A DNA stretch of 64,000 bases from Apostichopus japonicus. Its lineage: Eukaryota > Echinodermata > Holothuroidea > Aspidochirotida > Stichopodidae. Numbering within the stretch: the first letter of the stretch is position 1; every line of letters starts with the position of its first letter. The notes beneath the pieces are model-generated. The model saw only the letters and a program-made list of their open reading frames with translations. It was not told the origin of the DNA and searched no databases. The stretch is from positions 13,196,001 through 13,260,000 of the forward strand of contig NC_092563.1 of NCBI RefSeq assembly GCF_037975245.1, in the 5' to 3' direction. Of this stretch, positions 24,231-36,686 are shown one piece after another. The translations under genes and the position numbers were made by a program.

Positions 24231-25472
24231 GACGACCTTTATATGTGAGATGTCGGTGATCGCTCAACCCCCCCGCTCCCGTATGCTTTATTTTTTGTTT
24301 GCCAAAAAAAGGTTCTGGCGAAGTTCGGCGGCATAATAGTTTTAGAAACATAGATGGTAATTGTGTTTGTATTATCACTATAAACACTAAATGACATGCC
24401 AGCCATACTAAATTGTGCATTTTGTGTCCATATTTACTGGAAATGTTGCTTATTATTAAGGTCGAAAAATGGATCACATATGGCCATGGGCGGCGATCCT
24501 GGGTGGAGGGGGGATATATCCCCCCATGAAAATGGGTGGAGGGGATGTAATGCACCATATCCCCCCCCCCCACCAAATGCCAGGGATAAGAATATTTTCA
24601 TGCCTACATTTATGCATCTTCGTTAATGTACGGCTCTTTTTTAGCTTCATTTCTCGCCTACCATAAACGCAGTGCGATCTTTACAAATAAAGCGTCTTTA
24701 TAAAGCAAAAATAGTTGACTGTAGGCTTCATTGGCCCTATAACAACAAAATGTATTATTGCCCCCACGGTATTGATATAGTACATATATGCACCCTCATA
24801 GTATTCATATAGGCCCTATAGTAGGCCTACACACGTACATGTTCCCTCGAACAGCTGAGAATCTCATGTAACCAGGGTAATGCTTAATACACGTTTCACC
24901 TGGATGCCCTAGCAATCGGTACCTAGGAATGTAACTATGTGTAATTGTGTATTGCATGTGTATAGGCCTATAATAGCCTGCATGAGGCCATTTTCTTTAT
25001 CGAATAATATAACAGAGCTCTCGAACATTCTAACGTTGCGCCTGAAACAAGATTGACAGGGGCAATTTTCCCAAAATAACACCCGAAATTAACAAAAAAA
25101 GTATTTTGGATCCTGATTATGAGATATTTTGGACATGACATCCCTATTTTAAAGTTGGGTATATGCCGCTTGGAAACCTCGGGAAGTGCCGTTTCCGGCC
25201 ATCTAGAAGGGTTTGTTAATCCCAAAATTTTCTTGTACGCTTCGCGCCAACTCATGGTGGCGCTACGCTTAGATAGTCAACAAGGTCATATCCCCCCCCC
25301 CCCCCACTCGGAAGTACGGATCGCCGCCCATGCCTATGACACCATTTTGCATTTCAGCCCTTCTTTGAAAGCAAAAATTGTACACCCCTTCCCTTAGACC
25401 CATCCCCCAGGACGGCGATCATTCATGCCTGGCGCCCCCCCCCCCTATTGGAAAATCCTGGATACGCCCCTG
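24120..25472. mobile_element. Non-autonomous hAT-like DNA transposon, about 1.35 kb, with nested inverted repeat
   Basis: The left end CAGGGGCGTATCCAGG (24120) is mirrored at the right by CCTGGATACGCCCCTG (ending 25472), a perfect 16-bp terminal inverted repeat. CGAGTG lies immediately outside both ends (24114-24119 and 25473-25478), which suggests a target duplication, although only 6 bp match. Inside, ATGGGCGGCGATCC (24484) and GGATCGCCGCCCAT (about 25318) form a second inverted pair about 0.83 kb apart, extending outward to AAAATGG/CCATTTT. Long C and A tracts (24155-24166, 24181-24224, 25432-25445) punctuate it. No transposase frame survives. Confidence 0.8.
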
Positions 25473-26364
25473 CGAGTGTAATGTAATGACGTCTTGAATG
25501 CTGAGGCCGAGAACTTTTACTCTTGAGAGACAACCCAATATACACTTCCACTTTTCTTGACCACCTTTTGGAAAACATGCTCCACGGCATACTTTCAAAG
25601 AAAACAAACGAGGTGAGTATTAGCGTGTTATGATGTTATTCATCCACAATGGCTGGATATAGGTTCAAGTCAAACAATAAGTAAATAAATTAATAGAATA
25701 TAGCCAAAATTAAAAGCCACCTTCCCGGTTTATCTTTGCCAATGGGGAAAATAAATCAAAGATCAAATATCTGTCCAATATAATGCTAATTACAAATTGT
25801 GAAAGACTTGTTCATTTTCACACAGGGCATGTTCAACGTTCGTATACAATAAGTTGTTTTAAACTTTGTTTTTGTAAATACCCAAAAACAATTCGCGGTT
25901 CACCTAGCATAATATTTTGGGCCCCTTTGTTGGGGGACAGTTTTTTTCTGCAAAGATTTAATATTATATATTAATAAATCAATATGTCTTGATGATAGAA
26001 GGGGTCCCTACCTCACATCTTCAGTCGTCTGGATGGGAAGGGGGTGCGGATTCAGTCGGGCATTTTTGCAAACAGCCGGGGACGAATTAGACCACTTCTG
26101 TGAGGGTAGATTCACCTTTTTTCAACCTCACACATGTGTATATCTATTGACACATTTGACTAGATTAGAATGGACTTCAATGACTCTAGGACAGCTTCCC
26201 GTCGTTCATACAAATCATTGATTCGTTTCTGGTCCTTCCAAGATGGGTCAGACCAATACCTAAATCAGTCGGGGAAGATTTTGAATTTACCGCCATTCCG
26301 CCACCCACCTTTGAATTCCTGTGCACGGCAAATAACAACACAATTACACCTGGACTGAGCAGCT
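25473..26364. other. Intergenic sequence
   Basis: No recognisable gene or repeat. Confidence 0.4.
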
Positions 26365-26425
26365 GACGTCATCATCAATTTGGCATTAAAGGAGCATTCT
26401 ATTTATGACTTAACAAATAATGCAA
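26365..26425 (+). repeat. Dispersed repeat fragment (pair with 28319-28375)
   Basis: GACGTCATCATCAATTTGGC then ATTAAAGGAGCATTCTA and AAAGGTGAATAA parallel GACGTCATTATCGATTTCAC, TTAAAGGAGCATTCCAGA and TAAAGGTGAATATC at 28319-28375, same orientation. These are likely ends of the same repeat family. Confidence 0.55.
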
Positions 26426-26644
26426 AGGTGAATAAACTATAGAAGTTTTATGGACCACCCGTGACCAACTTAAAATAGCATTTCCTTTGTACTATTTGAT
26501 CTTTCTCAATGTTTTGTAATCGTTAAATAAGTGTAAATAAAGCATTTGCTTGTTTATATATATTCTATGTATGACATCTTTAGCATGAATGAACGTTTTC
26601 AAAAGAAGAAATATACATTTGAATAAGGGGTTAATCAACTGTCT

Positions 26645-26865
26645 AGCGTGCGTTACTCACCGGATTAATGCACGATCGGGGGATAATGCAAGCGATGCAC
26701 GAGGGCGGAGCCCGAGTGCATCCAGCGATAGCATTAACACCCATTAACACTACCATTTGTGTGGGGGGAAAAATCATAAAACAAAACATTTTTGGTTACA
26801 TATAACCAAAGATTTATTAAAGTGATGCCCCGTAATTTTACCGTGCGTTACTCACAGGATTAACC
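26645..26865. repeat. Direct-repeat-flanked block with an internal hairpin
   Basis: CGTGCGTTACTCAC followed by (C/A)GGATTAA occurs at 26648 and again at 26842. Between them is a hairpin, 26694-26722: GATGCAC pairs with GTGCATC and GGGC with GCCC around GGA. The CpG-rich text GAGGGCGGAGCCCGAG stands out from the AT-rich flank. It may be a transposable-element terminus, family unknown. Confidence 0.5.
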
Positions 26866-27654
26866 ACGGTCAGCTGACCTGAATGGACCAATAGGATTTA
26901 GGAATCTTTACTAAGTATGAATGAACATTGTTTATCTCAACAAGTCAGAGTGCTACAAAGCTGGAAGGTGCCACGACCATTGTGTACGTTAAAAGTCGTT
27001 AGTATTTCTCACATAATTTAAGGAGACACAAACCCAATCATGTTTTTAGCTTATTTGAAAGAGCTCGTCATTCTTAGTGAAGAACGACTCACTCAAAAAC
27101 CTAAGAAAACGTCTTGCTCCGTGTGGAAGATATCCTCGTTTAAATGTTTAATTTTTCCTTTTTTTTCTAAAATGTGTGACGTCATAGAGCCACTAGAATC
27201 TGAACACCATTTTACTTTTTCTCTGTTTTTCTTTTAAATCCCAAAGACATGTTATTCCCCTATCTCGACAATGGTAACAAATTACTTCTTTTCTGCAAAT
27301 GTATGAAGTTCTTGTGTGAATTATCATTATCATTATATTTTAGAAAGCTGTAAAGGATGACTATAGGACCAACAATAATATATTCTGATATGTTGTAGAT
27401 CGTTTAAAATCAATGCTATCAGTCCAGAATTTAAACAACCGAGGTTCATCAATTAAAGTGACTGAACTATATACTGTATAACACATAGAGTAGACCAATA
27501 GCTCAGACGCAACACTGAACTCAGTCCAAACCGTAATACTGTTATGGCCTCAAATGACATGTTTAAAGGTAGTCAGTATAGGCCCCAAATTATAGCACGC
27601 TATAATTGCTAGAAGTTTTCAAAAAGTACTTTCCTTGAGGTTTTTACTCTCCAA
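26866..27654. other. Intergenic sequence
   Basis: Nothing recognised except TTTAAAGGTAGTCAGTATAG (about 27,563) followed by GCCCCAAATTATAGCA, which resembles the left end of the TTAA element at 31101. Confidence 0.4.
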
Positions 27655-28036
27655 ATTGGCGGAGCGTCCATACAGTCAGGGGGGGGCGGATGCCCCCCTG
27701 ACGGACTCAAATGGACTGCTAGCGCCCTTTTCAGCTCTTTACCACTTTTTACTTATCCGCGATTATTGACTTTTTTATTGCGCTCTCATCTACTTATTGA
27801 CATTTGTCACATTTTGTTGGTGTAATTTGGCGACGACACCTATTTATTCTTCGTTTATCTGCAAATTAGCCAGGCCCGGAAAAGGTCATTTCCGGCGATC
27901 TAGGGAGTATCTTTACTCCAAAAATGTCTGTACGCTACGCGCCAACCTGTGGTGGCGCTCCGCTTAGATACTGTCGAAAACGCCCCTACAGACCATTCTC
28001 GCCCCTCCTGAACAATACCCCTAGCTCCGCCACTGA
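27655..28036. mobile_element. Degenerate hAT-like miniature element
   Basis: The right end is CTCCGCCACTG (reverse CAGTGGCGGAG, a typical hAT terminus). The left end is TTGGCGGAGCG. An internal G8/C5 palindromic patch lies at about 27,678-27,703. The internal segment 27939-27970 (GCGCCAACCTGTGGTGGCGC then TCCGCTTAGATA) is shared with the elements at 24120-25472 and 36695-36921. A target duplication could not be read. Confidence 0.6.
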
Positions 28037-28318
28037 AGGAACACACAATATGACTGAACATCCCAGTGAGGAAACCAGTAAGGAAACAAAGTCGTAATAA
28101 AGACAGTTTAAGAATGTTGACCAAAGGTGACCATATTTGAATATCTAGCATATATTGGGCCGATACAGTATACATGTAAAATGCATTACAAATTTGCCAA
28201 GAACTAATGGACGTTCAATGTTATCCAAGGGTTTTGTTATACGTTCTTTTGGTTTAGTTGTTACAATTAATGAAGCAATGGATTAACATTAACATTAAAT
28301 TAAGACCTGCAATTACGA
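28037..28318. other. Intergenic sequence between two repeat fragments
   Basis: Nothing recognised. Confidence 0.35.
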
Positions 28319-28375
28319 GACGACGTCATTATCGATTTCACCTAACTTAAAGGAGCATTCCAGATAATTAAAGGT
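28319..28375 (+). repeat. Dispersed repeat fragment (pair with 26365-26425)
   Basis: Carries CTTAAAGGAGCATTCCAGA and TTAAAGGTGAATATC, matching the copy at 26365-26425. Confidence 0.55.
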
Positions 28376-31100
28376 GAATATCTTGGAAACTGGCCATGGG
28401 AACATTACTAGCACTAGCTTTACTAGTAATTTTCCTGTTTGGATTTATGCATTGTCATTTGCCACTAGATTATAACACACGGAAATGACCTTTAATTTGG
28501 TGAATATTGACGACCATGGTGACAAGTATACAAAAGCGATTTGTTCGTTCTTACTATCTGATCTTTTATTTTCTTTCCAAGCGACATGAGTTCCCATTAT
28601 GGTTAGGGTAGGTCTAAGTACTTTCAATGTATTCTTGAGTAAACTTTATCGTACGTGAATTCCAAGCAGATACCACTTCTGACGTCATAGATGGATATAT
28701 GATTTGAAATTGTTTATCTTTCTCTCTTATTAATACATTTTTTTATCTGTCCGTCGCTGCATAATACAAGGGCTTACTTAATTAGGCCTTCAGACAGAGG
28801 TTTTTAGTAACAGGAAAGAGAAAAAGACGAATATATTATTATCGCAGTAAAACGCTGCTATAGGCTATCTGTTGTTTGATGTTCGTTTGATGTAATAGCT
28901 GAATGTGTTCATTATAGTTACATGATTTCTGTACTAGCAAGAGAAGATTGTTGATAAGGGAAGCTTGTTGGGGTCCCTGGGCCAGGCGAATGTGGGGCCC
29001 TTTCAGCAGAAACCATAGAAAATACTATAAACGCCATATATCAACAACATTTAGAGATCCATAAAATTTCACAAACATGCAAGATCACCTCACAACACAT
29101 GTTAGTCATGTAAGCTGCTATGCATATAACTGGGCATATGAGCCAATGAGGCTTCTTCGCGAGTTCTTGCTTGCAGGAGGATCTAAAACACATACATCAA
29201 TACATACATATGAGTGCTAGCTGACTATTGCGTTACCAACATAGCGGCAGTGTTTATGTAATTGAATATGACGTCATCACATCTCAGACTCGTATTCAGA
29301 TCGCGGTGAGACTAATACTTGACTCAAGTATTTTGTCTAAAACTGAGTAACGTAAAACTGAACTATTTCAACATTTGCTGAAAATTTTCGAAATGATGTA
29401 TGACTTTTTGATCTAAAAATAAATATCTATAAAACAAGGAATTAACCTATAACTCTTCATGTTACTATGGTGAGCAATTCGTCAGTTCTGCTGCGAAATA
29501 GTTTGCAATTAAAATTAGCCTCAGTTCCGCTAATTTGCTCCTGACGGTGCGATGTTACTGAGCCTATAACAGAGGAAGATTCATGAATGTGTTGCGAATT
29601 GTGGATATTCGCTGAATTCATCAATGACGTCGTTAGGACTTTGAAGTGAATGCATGTTAACATTTCGAAGACACAACGTACGTTTCTATTTATAGTAACA
29701 TTAGGTCACAGTCACGCAGTCCTTTAAATTCACAATATCGGACTTTGTACGCCATGCTTAGAATACCATATCTTGAACCTGTTCTGAAACTTCGTAATAT
29801 TAATCAAAATACAGGTCAAGTAAAGGTGGGCCCGAAAATCGCAACAGCCTCGTAAAACTAGAGCGACCTATATGTTTACATATCAAATTTGTATAGGCTG
29901 ATGCAGTTTACTAGTTTCTGTACCAGGACGTTATATTCTTATATGACGATCCCTAGTTACGTAATAAGGATACTTTGTATTGATAGCCCTTGCACAGTTG
30001 CAGATCTCAAGTGTGCATCTAGCTTCTGAAGTCCATTTTGTTTGATTTTGTTGGCCTATTTACGGACGATTGATTTCTGATAAATCTTCACATGTTACGG
30101 TAAGAGCTACTCAAATATTTCTCTTTTATCACCCTTACTGGAAGAGATACCCTTACTCCTGTTCGCATGTGTTTACTTTTAAAGACTAAACAAAGAGAAA
30201 TCGATGACAGACATAACATCATGACAGCGCACATCGTAGTAAGCGAGTTCTGATCAAAGTGGTCAAAAGTGGGCGGTCACATATAGGCCTATTGCATTGC
30301 TACCTCTGAAAAGTCTCTTTGGGCGCACTTTGTGTTGTGTAGAGTCGGCAGAGTTGGTTCCTCCCGAGCAAATCGACGAAGAAAGTTGTGAGCATTCCTT
30401 CTCGAGGCTTTGCTGTCGGCAAATTAACTCGAAGGATCTCGGAAACCAGTCTTCTTAATACCACGTGGACCAATTCACCGCGCTGAATATGTCCATTATA
30501 ACTGCAACGTTGGGAAGTTGATTCCACAATCATTACGTTGACTATGTGAGAAAAAACCTAATCCAGTGAACATATCTGGACTAATGTGCAACTGTAGGGG
30601 AGTCCAGTAATCAGATCGAGCCCAAATCAATGTCTGTTCCAGCGTTCAACTTTCCCAGTTCAGTTAAGTCATGACCTCGGGCTTTAGTCCGAGTTCGCAC
30701 TATGAACTATATGAACCCATTGGACCGATCACAGGTTGTGACTGCGGTACCGCCTCAAAACATCAGCCCCGACACACTCGAACAATGGACTGTTATGTGA
30801 TAACATGTTCACACATACATTGGATAGAAGATGCCTCTTCCCCACAGGCAAACTGAGTGAAGATCCAATGCGTAAAGAACGGTTTACGTTGGCCTATATG
30901 CGTAGTACGAAACCGCGTCATAACACTTGATTTCCTGGGTTTTTTTTTGGTTGCTATGGAAACATGCAAATGTTACATTTCATACATAATTATACAAACA
31001 CATACTGTGCCTATGGCAGTCTCCACCCTGTCATGATAAATTACATTATTTCGGGAATTATTTCAACGTTGGCTTACCTGGTTCAATCCTCTTCAAATGC
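28376..31100. other. Intergenic sequence with one GC-richer patch
   Basis: No recognised gene. A GC- and CpG-richer stretch at about 30,300-30,860 could hold unrecognised exonic or promoter sequence (see the candidate exon entry). The remainder is AT-rich. Confidence 0.4.
30300..30533 (-). other. Candidate coding segment of unknown function
   Basis: A 77-codon minus-strand frame starts ATG at 30533 and reads MIVESTSQRCSYNGH, ending near a CAGAG|GTAGCA junction that could be a weak splice donor just before the stop. Its composition is richer in G+C and CpG than the flank, and it contains an amphipathic Arg/Leu-rich middle (VHVVLRRLVSEILRV). I do not recognise the family, and no partner exon was identified. 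It may be a chance frame. Confidence 0.15.
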
Positions 31101-31360
31101 TTAAAGGTCAGCAGGATTGGCCCCAAAACTTTAGCAAAGTGCTACAAGGTACTAAACGGTACTTTCCCATTGTTTCTATTATCCAGGTCATTATTACCAT
31201 GGAGCTATTAATAGTTCCATGTGCTTACACATTCAGGAGAACTCAGTTAGACATCTAACTGTTCCGTGAAGGGCAATAAAATGCCCGTTGAAATTTTGAG
31301 AACCAGTGACCATTTTTTGACTTTCTAACATAATTGAGGGCATGTACTGTTGACCTTTAA
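31101..31360. mobile_element. TTAA-flanked miniature element, about 252 bp
   Basis: TTAA (31101-31104) is followed by AGGTCAGCA. The right end TGTTGACCT is followed by TTAA (31357-31360). The inverted ends match at 8 of 9 bases. A TTAA target duplication is characteristic of piggyBac-type insertion. The left end continues GGATTGGCCCCAAAACTTTA and resembles sequence at about 27,563-27,600. No coding capacity. Confidence 0.6.
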
Positions 31361-32462
31361 GCAATACTTACAGCGTATATGATGAATTTGAGTTGGTTTT
31401 AACACTATTTATATTAGCACAAGTGTTGCCCATTGGTGAAATAACAGTTGTCAACTTCTCAGGAACAAATAATAATATATCATGCTGAAATAAAAAATAA
31501 ATAGATTACAAAAATAAAAAGGATTATTAAACCAGTAAATGCTCTATATTGGTTCACATCACATACAACGTCAACGGGATAGAGGCTATACGTATATACT
31601 CATATACTCGCAAAGAAAATGAGAACTTGTTTAGATGCGACAGTTTAAAACATGATGTGGCACAACAATTAACTTCTGTGATGGGGAAGGGCATCATCGT
31701 TTACTCGGAGAAAGGATTGGGTTAAAGGGGGGGGGGTGATGTATATAGCATTTTCCCTTGGATACTTTTCAAGTAATCACCCCCACCCCCCCCCCAAAAA
31801 AAAAAAAAACATGATAGGCCAAGTATATTAATCAAAGAACATTTGACCAACGGAAATACTGTGCAACGTTTTAACAGTGCACGTAGAAACATAGGAATAA
31901 TGGAAGTTAAAGGGAAGGCGTCTTAGGCTCAATATCAATGCTTCAATTTCACTTCAAAACTTTCGTTTGAAAATCTTTACGTTTTCGCAGAGGATCCTAT
32001 ACAGAATTGTTCGCTACTGATGGTGAGTATTAGAATGAAGTCAATGTCAGTCATTTTCCGCTTTTATATGGTTCACTGCCAAACATAGTTTGTCCCTTTA
32101 AAAATACTTTATGATACTGTAATGTATTACTCAAGGTACCTCTCTTAGCAATTTGAAAAATAAAACTACGTTTGGTTTACAAACGGTGTTAACACAGGTC
32201 TTTGTCTTGTCTGGTCATAAATTTGAGATAATGTTAAACAACCATCCTAAAAAATACTCCCCCAAACAATGGTCATTGCCATTCTTCAAACTAAGACATT
32301 AACTTCTATAGATTTCCTTGTTGCTCCATATTAACATAAATTATTGATTTCATTTTAAATGAACTTGATTAGTCATATAGCTGTTTCGTTAAGACTTTGT
32401 CACTTAGAATAGACAATTGAACATGTATGACGCTGCTTAAATGCTAGGAATTTGAAATGTCA
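31361..32462. other. Intergenic sequence
   Basis: Contains G9 (31727-31735) and a C-then-A homopolymer pair (about 31,789-31,809). No gene recognised. Confidence 0.4.
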
Positions 32463-32600
32463 CAGTTCAACAATAATAACAACAATAGTAATAATAATAA
32501 TAATAACAACAACAATAATAATAATAACAACAGCAATAAAATAATAATAATAATAATGATAATAATAATAATAGTAGTAATAATAATAATAATAATAAAG
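32463..32600. repeat. (AAT)n/(AAC)n trinucleotide microsatellite
   Basis: An impure run of AAT, AAC and TAG triplets. Poly-Asn and poly-Ile frames through it are artefacts of the triplet period. Confidence 0.95.
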
Positions 32601-33430
32601 CAGTGTAGAAACACAAAATGGAGTGCTGGCAGTGGTTTATTTTTCCTCTGTACATATCAAATTAATTTTGGTCCTTCAATCATTGTTTAAAGGTAACCTT
32701 ACAGTAACTCATAAAGTTCAGTTTAGGCGATAAAGACGTACAATACTTTCACAGCAGTTGTGGGTTGTCTTATACTAATTTGCATATAAGATTCAAGGCA
32801 AATGTCTGTGATTGTCATAAGAACAGGGATCTTCTTATTGCATGGACCTTATGTTTCTGGATAGGGCGTTCACAAGGAACATGATGCACCTGTAGTTTTA
32901 CTAGCATGCATTTATTCCTTTGCAAATAAACGAACTATGAACCACTCAACTTATAATTAATGGTTGATCTGTGATGTCATTTCGACACATGTTTCTGGGG
33001 GTTTTCGATTCTATGTGTAATAGCTATCGAAATAATGAACGGAAATGTTTAATGTATGTTTATATATTAGTCAACGTAATCTATATTGACACGACATGTA
33101 TCATGCATTGAATATATATTCTGTTCTACAAGCATATGTAATCCGTTCTTTGCTCCTTAATACGCTCCCTGTATAGTCATGGTTTATATGGTTTTAATTC
33201 CATCAATGCAACTTACACTTATCTAGCGTCATACTTTCATTGTGTTACATTTTGTACTTTTCATTCGACTGCCAAGTATTGCTGACGAAGGTCCCAGGGA
33301 GACCGAAAATTCCAATATATTTTCTAAAACTTACTCCTTATATGTCAATTGTGAGTCATATCTTATTTCTCTGTTATTTTCTAATAATATTTTCTTTTGG
33401 AGTAAACGTGGATTTTCGTTATATTATATT
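32601..33430. other. Intergenic sequence
   Basis: No recognised gene or repeat. Confidence 0.4.
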
Positions 33431-35148
<1,718 letters not shown>

Positions 35149-35470
35149 CTTCCGGTTTACGGCCGAGATTAAAAGTGCCACTTGTAAAATGGAAACCGGA
35201 GAGTGAGCTACAGTATATTAGGACATTAAAATAACAAACTTGCGATAGAAGGCTTTATAATTATGAATGTTATGACGTAAAGAGAATTAGTGGGACAGAA
35301 AACTGTTCGCTTCCGGTTTACGGCCGAGATTAAAAGTGCCACTTGTAAAATGGAAACCGGAGAGTGAGCTACAGTATATTAGGACATTAAAATAACAAAC
35401 TTGCGATAGAAGGCTTTATAATTATGAATGTTATGACGTAAAGAGAATTAGTGGGACAGAAAACGGTTCG
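35149..35470 (+). repeat. Near-perfect 161-bp tandem duplication
   Basis: Copy 1 is 35149-35309 and copy 2 is 35310-35470, both starting CTTCCGGTTTACGGCCGAG and ending ACAGAAAAC(T/G)GTTCG. I found one mismatch (35304 T against 35465 G). Each copy also holds the inverted pair TTCCGGTTT and AAACCGGA. The second copy abuts the LINE-derived coding remnant. Confidence 0.95.
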
Positions 35471-36085
35471 CTTCATTCTTATGCAAGGCCCGAGATTCCA
35501 TGTTGGGCAGGAGGAAATTTCTGGTCTTGCATTGTTATCCGTAGAGAGTAGAGCTAAATTCATTAGGTTAAACCATACACACAAAATCTTTAACAACTGT
35601 AGTTCTCCTTACCTCACCACCAATTTCACCAAAACCTCTGTCATTCATAACCAGGGGACTCGTTCAAGACATCACAATTTCTATGTTGTTGATTCTAAGG
35701 GTGGTGTTAGCTCTACTTTCTACTTCACGGCAATTCAGGATTGGAATGCTCTTCCAAATCATATCAAATCCATTAAGTCTTCTCATCTTTTTAGAGCTGA
35801 GTTAAGGAAGCATCTCATGTAATTTTGGGGGTGGGGGAGAGGGAGGCACTTTCCTGTTTTCTGTGCAATTTCTTCATTTCTTTGTGCAATTTTTCGTCTA
35901 TAGGGCCCCATTGGAAATGGGCCGACGTTCAGTCAGCCTAATGGGTTTAGCTCCTGTTACTCTTTTTGTTCTTTTCTTTTCCGTCCTCTTTGTCTACTTT
36001 GTCTTTGTAATAGTTGTATTTTGTATTTTTGTATTTTTGTATTTTGAACAATCTGAGTGCGAATAAATCAAATCAAATCAAACTG
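35463..36085 (+). mobile_element. 5'-truncated non-LTR retrotransposon (LINE) 3' end
   Basis: The frame ending TAA at 35820-35822 encodes about 115 residues typical of the C terminus of LINE reverse-transcriptase proteins. It contains the order RLNHTHKIFN, SPYLTTNF, a HNQGTRS box, then FYFTAIQDWNALPNHIKS and LFRAELRKHLM. The known family pattern is KIFN..P.YL, H.Y.TR, then WN.LP..I. A 3' UTR of about 260 bp follows, T-rich and ending GAATAAATCAAATCAAATCA, a short (CAAAT)n tail consistent with target-primed insertion. Everything upstream of the last domain is missing, so it is a dead 5'-truncated copy. The clade (CR1/L2/jockey-like) is not resolved. Confidence 0.85.
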
Positions 36086-36235
36086 TCGAAAGAGAATTCT
36101 TGTTTTCTTTGCGATATCAACGCCGTTTGGTCCGTTTAGATTAACATTTCGCAATCCGGTCCCGGGGAGAGAGAGAAATCGAAAGGAGGGGAACTGTTCC
36201 ACCCTGACAAATTGACTGGAGGAGCGTCGTCATCC
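36086..36235. other. Short intergenic spacer
   Basis: Nothing recognised. Confidence 0.4.
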
Positions 36236-36455
36236 AATGTCCATAAGGGATATGAGTATAGGGACATCCATAACGAGTAGTTCCATAACTAACATGTAAA
36301 TAGTAATAAAACATGTTACTAATGACTCCCAAACAGACAACTTTACAGACGCCCATAAGGCATATAGGGACATCTATAACGAGTAGTTCCATACCCAACA
36401 TGTAAATAATAAAATACGTAACTAATGACCCCCACACCGACAAATATACAAGTCA
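36236..36455 (+). repeat. Diverged tandem duplication, about 106-bp offset
   Basis: TAACGAGTAGTTCCATA occurs at 36271 and 36377, each preceded by CCATAAGG..TAT..GGGACATC and followed by CCAACATGTAAATA or CTAACATGTAAATA, then ACTAATGAC(T/C)CCCA. The minus-strand 100-codon frame over it is a by-product of the duplication. Confidence 0.85.
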
Positions 36456-36686
36456 GAACATATCACGACTTACACGTTTCATACCACAGAAACAATGAAC
36501 ACTATTAAATGATCACTTACGAGCCAGGAGTCAGTGACGGTGTGTGTGTGTGGGTGGGGGGAGGGGGAGACAATAACAGTAATCAATCAGACCAGAAGTG
36601 TGCCGTTAGCGCTTCTATAACGTGGAGTCGCCATACAGAAACTACATTAAGCGAGATGGGCATCTGCATCTAATATATGGTGTAGG
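36456..36686. other. Intergenic spacer with GT/G-rich simple sequence
   Basis: TGTGTGTGTGTG followed by G-rich text at about 36,540-36,567. Nothing else recognised. Confidence 0.4.

Noticed and set aside
24166-24576. 136-codon minus-strand frame
   Set aside because: It runs through poly-A and poly-C tracts of the transposon, giving poly-Phe and Gly/Pro runs, and it matches no transposase.
32457-32690. Poly-Asn/Ile frame
   Set aside because: Translation of the AAT/AAC microsatellite.
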